A stretch of DNA of 64,000 nucleotides from Gammaproteobacteria bacterium (GTDB lineage: Bacteria; Pseudomonadota; Gammaproteobacteria; Pseudomonadales; Azotimanducaceae), in the NCBI GenBank assembly GCA_012960535.1, contig DUBB01000014.1:62001-126000 (forward strand), given 5' to 3'. Below are positions 52,739 to 60,162 of this stretch, one piece after another; position 1 is the stretch's first letter; every line of letters starts with the position of its first letter. Below the pieces are notes generated by a model. That model was given only the letters and a program-made list of their open reading frames with translations. It had not been told where the DNA came from and searched no databases. The position numbers and the translations under genes are program-made.

Positions 52739-54082
52739 CTATGGATGGTTGATCACTGAATCCACGTGATCGTGAAAATGCTGGACGCGGATTTCGTCTT
52801 CGCTGAGAAAGACCTTGTCAAAGCCTTTCGATGCCATGCCCCTTTGCACACCGGCAAGTAAAGCGACATCCTGATTGATAGTGTCCGTCATATCCTTTTC
52901 GCCACTGATGACCTGGTCATAATTAAAGACATCTGTTTCAGGTCGGTTGCGCTTACCATTTGCTTTTCCTGGAGAGGTTAGCAGGGTAGAAGTTTTGCCT
53001 GGTCCTAGAATATCTTTGTCCGGATCGGTGCTGTCGGCGAATTTCACCAGGCTTATTTTATCGAATTCACATCTCTGTGGGTCCGTAGGATGAGGACGAG
53101 GCCTTAGGATCCAGCAATGTTCGGGTGTAAAGGACAGGATCGCATTGGGGAACAGGTTGTATTGCCAGACATCTGACAACTGCTCATCGCTGAATCTGTG
53201 ATAGTTCATGCCCAGACCTGCGTTGACCAACCTTTTTTGCTTTTGGACAGCCTCGCGGATTTCCAGAACACGACCTTTGAAATCATCGGGGTCCAAACCA
53301 AGACTTATCAGTTGGCTGGATTGAATGTCTGTGGGATTATCAGGCACAGGATACCTGGGGCTGACGGTAGCACCGGGCACTTCTACGCCGGTATGGCCAT
53401 TATTGAATAATCTTACGGTATCGTTACTGCAGTCCACCATGCGCTTGTGTTGCGGGTGGAGAAAATCGACATGGTAAAGTTCCCCAAAATTATCAACCAC
53501 AGCCTTCCAGTTACACTCCAGATGAACGGTCTGGTCTGCGACCAGGGTCATTTCTTCAAAGTGGTAGGGTTCGAGCAATCCGGCGATGGGTCCGAGATAG
53601 CTCTCAAGGGAATCGGGTTGTTGGGCCAGGTTTATGAAAACAAAGCCGTTCCAGCAGGCAGTGTGGATTGGGCGCAGGGCAAGGTCTTCACATTTAGGAT
53701 CAAGCCCGAATCTGTCAGCAGAAGGCACGGTCTTAAGATTACCGTCGATGTCATAAGTCCAGGCATGGTAGGCGCAGCGGAAGCTGGTTGCATTGCCTCT
53801 CTGGGTAGTCACCAACTGATTGCCGCGGTGCTGGCAGACGTTGTAGAAAGCCTGGATTGAGCCTTTATCCGTATGGCAGACCAGAACCTGTTCTGTACCG
53901 ATGTTGAATAAAAAGTAGTCTCCTGATGTTTTAACATCGCAGGCCAGGCCTGCCAGCAGCCAGTTGTCCTGCCAGATATTGTGCCATTCATTGTCCATGA
54001 ATGACTTGCTGATATATCTTTCCTTGGAGTAATTGCTGATTGTTGTTGGCAATTGCTTATAGTCAGTTACTTTAAGGGTCAT
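52739..54082 (-). CDS. Rieske [2Fe-2S] aromatic-ring-hydroxylating oxygenase, alpha subunit
   Basis: A 447-residue oxygenase terminal component. The Rieske cluster ligands are C83-x-H85 and C103-x-x-H106. The mononuclear-iron site is seen in NWKAVVDNFGELYHVDFLHPQH. GGGAGG (54087-54092 as its complement) gives a strong ribosome-binding site for the ATG at 54082. The protein resembles the SRPBCC-type choline, carnitine or phenylpropionate oxygenases more than naphthalene dioxygenases, but the substrate is unknown. No beta subunit, ferredoxin or reductase gene is adjacent. Confidence 0.92.
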   Translation of the reverse strand: MTLKVTDYKQLPTTISNYSKERYISKSFMDNEWHNIWQDNWLLAGLACDVKTSGDYFLFNIGTEQVLVCHTDKGSIQAFYNVCQHRGNQLVTTQRGNATSFRCAYHAWTYDIDGNLKTVPSADRFGLDPKCEDLALRPIHTACWNGFVFINLAQQPDSLESYLGPIAGLLEPYHFEEMTLVADQTVHLECNWKAVVDNFGELYHVDFLHPQHKRMVDCSNDTVRLFNNGHTGVEVPGATVSPRYPVPDNPTDIQSSQLISLGLDPDDFKGRVLEIREAVQKQKRLVNAGLGMNYHRFSDEQLSDVWQYNLFPNAILSFTPEHCWILRPRPHPTDPQRCEFDKISLVKFADSTDPDKDILGPGKTSTLLTSPGKANGKRNRPETDVFNYDQVISGEKDMTDTINQDVALLAGVQRGMASKGFDKVFLSEDEIRVQHFHDHVDSVINHP

Positions 54083-54266
54083 TGGTCCTCCCAGCAGGGC
54101 CTTCTGGGCCAGCTTCTTTTATTGTTCACCATATTGCCGTGATCCCTTGCAGATTACCATTTGTCCAGACGTGTTTTTGGGCCCAAGGGCCCCGGAAAAT
54201 AGAGCGGGCCATATGACTACCAGTAAATTCTGTTTTTGAGGAGGATCGACTTAGTATTACCCGGCG

Positions 54267-55658
54267 CTAGTTTTCGGATGCATTGATAAGACGTCGCGCT
54301 TGGAGGGTGAGGCGCTCGAGCTCAGGCAGGTATGCTCGGATAGAATTGGAATATTGCCTGCCGGATCCGATCGAATGGGCGTTAATACCAGATCGAAGCT
54401 GGCTGCCACTGGGCGTCATAATGCTTCGTTGGCCCTGAGAAATGTCCAGGCTTTCCGACGCAAAGCTCAGGCCGCAGTATTCATATACTTTTTCCATTTC
54501 CTGTTCGGGGTCAGTGGCCAGTTGCTCATAACTGACATGCATGACCTTACCCGGGAAAACCTGGTCCCAATGGTTCATAACCTGGAGGTAGTTGGACCAA
54601 TAGTCGAGAATTCCTGGGAAGCTGAAACTGAATGCATTGCCCTTTGCAAAATACTGTCGGAACTGGCCGATGGCATTATCCAGGGGATCGCGGACAATAT
54701 TAATGATTTTAGCTTCCGGTATTACGGCAAATATGAGCGAAATGAACCAGAAGTTATCTGGCCATTTATCGGTGAAGAAGGTGTTGCCTATTTCCAGGTG
54801 CGGAGCCACTTGCGCATAGTAAGTGGCTCGCAATGCACGCTGCTTATCTGAATCCAGACCCGCAATGGTTCCTGCAAGGCCGCCCTGTTGATCCAGTGAT
54901 CGGGCAATATTTTCGATAAAGGGTAGCTCATTGGTGCTGCAGATTTGCGGATGACCAGCCAGTATCTGTTCTATTAAGGTACTACCTGAGCGTGGCATAC
55001 CAACAATAAAAATGGGTACGGGTGTGATCGCTTCAAGCGTGCAGGGGGTGGCTACTGTAATTTGTTTCAGGCTATTGAGCAGCTGCTTGTAGCCGTTGGC
55101 ATCATAGCCTCGGCGCTGCGCCACCTGCAGATTAGCTGCTTTGAGTGACTGGAATGATTGATCAAATTTTTTTTCATCATCGAATAGACGGGCCAATGAG
55201 AAGTGAGCGAGGAAACCGTATTGTGCCTGTGTCGGCATGTTGCTGCACAATTCCAGCAGTTGTTCTTGTTCTGAGGCAGTAAAATTGTAGTTTCGCAAGT
55301 CAGCCAGGCTCCAGAAGCCAGCTGCATTTTGAGCTGGGTTGTTCTGCCTAAGCGTTTTTTTGTAAAAATGGATTGCTTCAGGGTAATTGCCGATCGCACT
55401 CAGACAATGACCCAGTAAAAGATTAAGATCAGGGTCTTTCAGCCCTGCTTTTGCACACATCTGCAATAAGGGCAGGGCCTTGCTTACCGATCCAGATTCA
55501 AACAGAGCACTTGCCAGTTCAAATTTCCATCTCAGTATTGAGGGTTGAAGCGCTATGAGCGCTCGACTGATAACCCCGGTTTGCTCAACATTAAAGGCAG
55601 TTTTGGCCGCCTGAAGCTGCTGTTTCAGTCTTCTTAGTTTTTCCTGTTTCCTTGCCAT
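54267..55658 (-). CDS. TPR-repeat sulfotransferase (short form)
   Basis: A 463-residue paralogue of the gene at 3816, with fewer TPR repeats (about 200 residues) before the catalytic domain. The PAPS-binding loop is IFIVGMPRSGSTLIEQILAGHPQ. IVRDPLDNAIGQFRQYFAKG is the later 3'-phosphate region. The transferase part is near-collinear with the first copy (the HWDQVFPGKVMHVSYEQL stretch compares with HWDQVLPGRVLRVNYENV). It starts 42 bases after the stop of the S9 peptidase and may be co-transcribed with it. The acceptor is unknown. Confidence 0.86.
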   Translation of the reverse strand: MARKQEKLRRLKQQLQAAKTAFNVEQTGVISRALIALQPSILRWKFELASALFESGSVSKALPLLQMCAKAGLKDPDLNLLLGHCLSAIGNYPEAIHFYKKTLRQNNPAQNAAGFWSLADLRNYNFTASEQEQLLELCSNMPTQAQYGFLAHFSLARLFDDEKKFDQSFQSLKAANLQVAQRRGYDANGYKQLLNSLKQITVATPCTLEAITPVPIFIVGMPRSGSTLIEQILAGHPQICSTNELPFIENIARSLDQQGGLAGTIAGLDSDKQRALRATYYAQVAPHLEIGNTFFTDKWPDNFWFISLIFAVIPEAKIINIVRDPLDNAIGQFRQYFAKGNAFSFSFPGILDYWSNYLQVMNHWDQVFPGKVMHVSYEQLATDPEQEMEKVYEYCGLSFASESLDISQGQRSIMTPSGSQLRSGINAHSIGSGRQYSNSIRAYLPELERLTLQARRLINASEN

Positions 55659-55700
55659 TGGCGCGAATATAAAGTCCAGAGATTGATGATAAAGGCGCTT

Positions 55701-57671
55701 TTATTTGCCCCTGTTATCTGCCAGGAAACCCAGCATTGCCTGATATAGTTCTAGTTGATTTTCTTCTTTATAGAAACCGTGCTCCTCACCTTTTTTGGTC
55801 AGCCAGCGATACGGATGACCCTTTTTATCCAGTGCTTTTTTTAGTTTCAAGGCATGCCCAAAATGGGCCTGTTCGTCTTCCTCGCCGTGAATGATAAATA
55901 CAGGGATGGTGAGTTTATCGACGTTTCTGGCTGGTGACTGGGCGATTAATTCAGCTGGATCCGTGCCCAGAGTGTTATTGAGGTAGGCAATACCACCCCG
56001 GTAATGTTTGACATTACCTTTTCTTGTCATAAAAGGCAGGTCGTAAACGCCAACATAACCAATAGCAGTTTGAAAAAGATCGGGTGCCAGAATCGGACTT
56101 TGTAGGGCAGAATAGCCGCCAAAGCTGGCGCCGTAGATATGAGTGTCTTTTGGGTCGGCCAGGCCTTCAGCTATAGCCCAGCGGGTGGCGTCGATAATAT
56201 CGAATTGGGTGGTGCCGCCCCATTGGCCATAACCGGCGGCCTGAAAGGCTTCTCCATAACCGCTCGAGCCTCGGAAATTAACGCTTAGCACACCAAAGCC
56301 ATGGCCAGCAAAAATCTGATGTTCTGGATTAAAACCCCAGCTGTCCCGGGCATGAGGTCCGCCGTGGGGAATAACAATCAGGGGGTAGGGCCTGGGCACA
56401 TCAGCGGCAGGCTCAGTCAGGTAACCGGTGATGTCCTGGCCATCACGGGCGTTGAACTCTATGGCCTGCATGGGCTGAAATTCCTTGCCTGCCAGCCAGG
56501 GCGCTGAATCGAATAATTTGCTGAGTTTATTCTTGTCTTTATTATAGAGATAAAATTGCACTGGTAATTGATCTGACTGGAGCGCCAGGACGGTTTCGCT
56601 GTAGTCACGGGTACTGCTAAGGCCACCCACCCAGGAACCATCGAATGCTTTTGATACTGCCGCTCTGATCTGGCTCTTGGTATTCTCGGCAGCCAGGGTG
56701 ACGTATTCAGGGTAAAATTCTTCTGTCCAGACGCCAATGAGGTGATGCTTGTCATAAACTGGGCTGGGGTCTACCCTGGGGTGCTGGTAAATTGGCGTGA
56801 TTTCTCCTGATTCCAGAGACAGTTGCCAGATGCCGGCGATACCCTTTTCATCCGCCTTTTTATAACCGCTGAGATAAACGGCATCATTGCTTTTGTTAAA
56901 GGTAAGCGGCATCAGGCTCTTGTTGAATGGGGTTCTAAGGCGCTGCCAGTTGTTAGCATCATCAAGATAGGCGATGACAGTCTCCTGCAGGTTTTCTCCA
57001 GAACCGACTTCCAAGCGTACTTGGTTGTTATGGTCAACCAGTATGGTCGATCCCCTCAGGCTGCCCCTCCGTAATTTTTTTGTCTTGCCGCTGAAAGTAT
57101 CGACCTGAACCAAGGTATTGTAATTTTGTTTACCCCTGACGCTACTCCATGGCCTGGACATCACCAGAATTTTTCGATCATCCAGCGCTTTTACAAAGCT
57201 ACCATGCGCTGCCTGCTTGCCTTTTCTGGCCGAAAAACCAAACAGGTCAACGACAACTTTGCCATCGGCGTTAACTGCCCATAACTGGCCGCTGCTGCGA
57301 GGTGCCTCAAAGCCGGGGACAAACATGGCTTTTTCAATGAGTATTCGCTCCGGGCTGACCCAGTGGAAGTCGGCCACCATGGTGCGGCCGCTGAAATGAA
57401 TAAAATTGATGGCTTTATTGTTCTGCTTTCGATCCAGAATAACGACTGCTCTTTTTTCCTCATGGGTAACCAGAACAGCAAAGTAATCACCAAGGGGGGA
57501 AATCTTGACGCTTTGAAATTGGGGTTTTTTGACAAGGCTTTCTATCAGGCTTGTTTGAATTTGCAGCTCAGCCAGACCCGGCACAGCTACCATGCACAAT
57601 AAAAATGTGCCTACCAGCGCATTAACAAGGTTACAATGTTTTTTTCTCTGGTGGATTGTGTCGAACTTCAT
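55701..57671 (-). CDS. Prolyl-oligopeptidase-family (S9) peptidase, exported
   Basis: A 656-residue S9 serine peptidase with a signal peptide (LVGTFLLCMVAVPGLA). The N-terminal half is a beta-propeller, and the C-terminal alpha/beta-hydrolase has the nucleophile S516 in YGASFGGYSALQ. The acid is in HGEEDEQAHFGH and the His in KKGEEHGFYKEEN. LTEPAADVPRPYPLIVIPHGGPHARD is the family signature. The frame extends to a TTG at 57764, but the ATG at 57671 gives a normal signal sequence. About 80 bases upstream of the start is a GATGAA hexamer repeat. It would cleave peptides in the periplasm or outside. Confidence 0.91.
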   Translation of the reverse strand: MKFDTIHQRKKHCNLVNALVGTFLLCMVAVPGLAELQIQTSLIESLVKKPQFQSVKISPLGDYFAVLVTHEEKRAVVILDRKQNNKAINFIHFSGRTMVADFHWVSPERILIEKAMFVPGFEAPRSSGQLWAVNADGKVVVDLFGFSARKGKQAAHGSFVKALDDRKILVMSRPWSSVRGKQNYNTLVQVDTFSGKTKKLRRGSLRGSTILVDHNNQVRLEVGSGENLQETVIAYLDDANNWQRLRTPFNKSLMPLTFNKSNDAVYLSGYKKADEKGIAGIWQLSLESGEITPIYQHPRVDPSPVYDKHHLIGVWTEEFYPEYVTLAAENTKSQIRAAVSKAFDGSWVGGLSSTRDYSETVLALQSDQLPVQFYLYNKDKNKLSKLFDSAPWLAGKEFQPMQAIEFNARDGQDITGYLTEPAADVPRPYPLIVIPHGGPHARDSWGFNPEHQIFAGHGFGVLSVNFRGSSGYGEAFQAAGYGQWGGTTQFDIIDATRWAIAEGLADPKDTHIYGASFGGYSALQSPILAPDLFQTAIGYVGVYDLPFMTRKGNVKHYRGGIAYLNNTLGTDPAELIAQSPARNVDKLTIPVFIIHGEEDEQAHFGHALKLKKALDKKGHPYRWLTKKGEEHGFYKEENQLELYQAMLGFLADNRGK

Positions 57672-57752
57672 ATGCAGTGGTCTCAAAGCTAAATCGAAAC
57701 GTGAGTTTAGGCCTTTTGAGTCGTGAATTCGACTTTTAAAGAGATATGAGAT

Positions 57753-57806
57753 GATGAAGATCAAGATGAAGATGAAGATGAAGATGAAGATGAAGATGAA
57801 GATGAA
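57753..57806. repeat. Hexanucleotide repeat (GATGAA)n
   Basis: Seven perfect GATGAA copies at 57765-57806 follow two further units, one with a T-to-C mismatch (57753-57764). It lies between divergent genes, upstream of the S9 peptidase. On + it encodes alternating Met-Lys in a 28-codon frame from 57751; I do not call that a gene. Such repeats change length by slippage. Confidence 0.92.
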
Positions 57807-57929
57807 GGGCCGGGAGTATCCCGCACCAGGTAATTAAACCCATGGTTTTGTCCTCTACTACCGTTTACTACTTTTTGTTTTCTATCGCCATGGTGTTGCT
57901 AACTATGAGGATCCTGGGTTGCTGAAGTT

Positions 57930-59798
57930 ATGAAAGTCATTGGTCAGAATAAGGTGCAGCTAGTCCTGCGTACAGCGCTGCAGGCAATGCAGCGTTCGGA
58001 GTTTGCTCAGGCCGCTGATAAGCTTGATGAAGTGGCGGCAATGCTGATGACTGATGTCAAGTTTTTAGGCTTGGCTGCAGAGGCAAATATCCGATCTGTA
58101 AGGCCAGAGGCCGCGTTAGTATTCCTGCAGGCGCTCGGTAAACACCAACCCAGAAATCATGAAGTTCTCGCAAGCCTGGGGGATTGTCTGCGCAAGCTTG
58201 GCAGGACTTCGGAAGCGATCAAGTATCTGGGGCAGAGTGTTGAGCTTTCACCTAAGCGCCCGGAATATTATTACAATCTCGGTTTGTGTTTGCTCGAAAT
58301 GGATGAATACAGCCGAGCAGAAATTATATTTCGCAGTGCGCTTGAATTGCGTAGCGATTATACCAAAGGTGCACTGGGTTTGACCAAAGCCCTGGAGGGG
58401 CAAGCCGATTGGGTAGGCGCTGAGCGGGTGCTACAGAGCATGCTTGTGGATCAGTTAAGCAATGCGAACATCTGGTTCCGCCTGGGCAGGGTACAGCAGA
58501 GGTTGGGTAATTCCGACGAAGCCTGTAAATCATTTCAGAAATCTTTGACATTAGGCCCGGAAGGGGCTGATTCTTTTGTTGAAGCTGCCAGGTGTCTGGT
58601 CCTGCTCCAGCAGGTAGGACAAGCGCAGGCATGGTTGAAAGCGGGATTGTTAAAATATCCACTTGATCGTCCCTGTGCTCGCTTTTATGCCAATTTGCGT
58701 TATGAGCTAGGTCATGATGAGTTTTTGGCGCATTACAGGACAGCCGAGTCACTGATGCTATCGCCGGGGTTGTTAGGCGATTATCTGGAATTTTTAGCGG
58801 TAACGGGAGACATGCAAGGGGCTGACCAGGTGCTTTCTAAAATTCAGGATCAAGCCTTAATGGATCACCCTGATGTTTTGATAGGTCGGTTAAATTATCT
58901 TAAGGAAGCCAGGGACTTCCAGGGAATGCTGGAGCTGAGTGTCGAGCTCGAACAAGAATGGTCACGCGAATGGCAGATAATAGCCCATCTGGGGTTAGGG
59001 CAGGAGCACCAGGCTGAGCCACTGATTGTATCTGCTTTAGTTGAATCACCCGATAATCAGTTTTTTCAAGCTCTGCTGGGAATCGTGTTGCGCACTTCTG
59101 ACCCGGTTCGTTACCAGCAAAATTTTAATCCTGTTGAGTTGGTTCGTGAAATTGATTTGTCCGGTCATAGAGGTACCGGTGAATTGTTTCGTCTGAATGT
59201 TCTGGTCAGCAGTTTTCTTTCTGACCTGCACCAGTTTGAACGCAACCCCCTTACTCAGAGCGTTTCTGGCGGGACCCAATCACCCGGTAACCTTTTCGAT
59301 CATTCTTATCCTGCCCTTACCCGGCTGAAGAACCTCTTGATTGAGGCAATCACCGATGAATTAACCGATGTTGCTTTTCCGAGTTCGGTGCCAGCGAAAA
59401 TATCGGCCCGGAATACAGGGAGTTTTGAGATAGAAAGTGCCTGGTCAATTATTTTGCGAGGGCAGGGGCATCATGTGCCGCACATCCATACAAAAGGCTG
59501 GTATAGCTGTGTCTACTACCTTGAGGTGCCGGACGAAATATCCAGTGTTAATGCCAGTGTTTATGAAAGCCCGGCTGTAATATCGATTGCTAGTGAGGTT
59601 GAAAGGTCAGGCTGTCTGGCTTTTGGCAGACCAGGAGTCAACTTGCCTATCGTGCCTGATCCGGTTCATTTTGTGGTTCCACAAGTCGGTAAGCTGGTGA
59701 TATTTCCTTCTTATATCTGGCATGAAACGATGCCGTTCATTGCCTCTGATAGTAGAGTGGTCATCGCTTTTGATATCATCCCCATAGGGGAAAAGTAA
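57930..59798 (+). CDS. TPR-repeat protein with C-terminal 2OG-Fe(II) oxygenase domain
   Basis: A 622-residue protein. Residues ~10-330 are TPR-like helices, for example YLGQSVELSPKRPEYYYNLGLCLLEM. The C-terminal ~200 residues match the 2OG-FeII_Oxy_5-type domain: SWSIILRGQGHHVPHIHTKGWYSCVYYLEVP and the closing LVIFPSYIWHETMPF with its distal His. In place of the family's usual H-x-D, the first pair reads H-I-H, as many members of this group show. It may modify a protein docked by the TPR part or a small molecule. No signal peptide is seen. It faces the S9-sulfotransferase operon across the hexamer repeat. Confidence 0.83.
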   Translation: MKVIGQNKVQLVLRTALQAMQRSEFAQAADKLDEVAAMLMTDVKFLGLAAEANIRSVRPEAALVFLQALGKHQPRNHEVLASLGDCLRKLGRTSEAIKYLGQSVELSPKRPEYYYNLGLCLLEMDEYSRAEIIFRSALELRSDYTKGALGLTKALEGQADWVGAERVLQSMLVDQLSNANIWFRLGRVQQRLGNSDEACKSFQKSLTLGPEGADSFVEAARCLVLLQQVGQAQAWLKAGLLKYPLDRPCARFYANLRYELGHDEFLAHYRTAESLMLSPGLLGDYLEFLAVTGDMQGADQVLSKIQDQALMDHPDVLIGRLNYLKEARDFQGMLELSVELEQEWSREWQIIAHLGLGQEHQAEPLIVSALVESPDNQFFQALLGIVLRTSDPVRYQQNFNPVELVREIDLSGHRGTGELFRLNVLVSSFLSDLHQFERNPLTQSVSGGTQSPGNLFDHSYPALTRLKNLLIEAITDELTDVAFPSSVPAKISARNTGSFEIESAWSIILRGQGHHVPHIHTKGWYSCVYYLEVPDEISSVNASVYESPAVISIASEVERSGCLAFGRPGVNLPIVPDPVHFVVPQVGKLVIFPSYIWHETMPFIASDSRVVIAFDIIPIGEK

Positions 59799-59829
59799 TT
59801 GTTGGCTGGACTTTGCATTATTGACAAGG

Positions 59830-59854
59830 CGTCATGGGTATAAAGCCCATGACG
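59830..59854 (+). terminator. Perfect stem-loop downstream of the TPR-oxygenase gene
   Basis: CGTCATGGG and CCCATGACG form a perfect nine-base-pair stem around TATAAAG, 32 bases after the stop codon. The following bases (TCTCTATAAAA) are not a clean T-run, so it is either a weak terminator or a 3'-end stabiliser. Confidence 0.5.
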
Positions 59855-60050
59855 TCTCTATAAAATGGATGCTCAAGTCGGCTATGCCTTGTCTGTAGCG
59901 GGTAAAGATGAATAAAGGATGAAGGAAATAACGAATTTTTTATTAAGAATGCTTTAAATTATTTTTGCGGTCGGCTAAACTGGTGCGGTTGGCGATGGCT
60001 GAAGGTTTGTTGTTCGCTAAAAAAAGGGGCCGCACTGCTATTTAGCTGCT

Positions 60051-60098
60051 AACTAAGTTAACAGCGAATTAAGTTAATAGTGAATTAAGTTAACAGTG
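60051..60098. repeat. Three tandem 16-base repeats upstream of the TonB receptor
   Basis: Units AACTAAGTTAACAGCG (60051-60066), AATTAAGTTAATAGTG (60067-60082) and AATTAAGTTAACAGTG (60083-60098) follow one another, with a fourth partial copy. Two of the three contain GTTAAC. The array ends 64 bases before the receptor's start. Confidence 0.85.
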
Positions 60099-60162
60099 AG
60101 TTAAAGCTGTTGAAAGCTGTGCGAAAGAAACGTCGAAACGAGGATTATTAGAGGATTACTAT

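Larger units (their letters stand above)
59799..60162. other. Intergenic region with hairpin and tandem repeats
   Basis: About 360 bases after the TPR-oxygenase and before the TonB receptor. It holds the hairpin at 59830-59854, the 16-base repeat array at 60051-60098 and a GAGG ribosome-binding site at 60151-60154. No gene is supported. Confidence 0.5.

Noticed and set aside
57751..57837. Met-Lys repeat micropeptide
   Set aside because: The 28-codon frame is a by-product of the GATGAA repeat and lacks a convincing ribosome-binding site.
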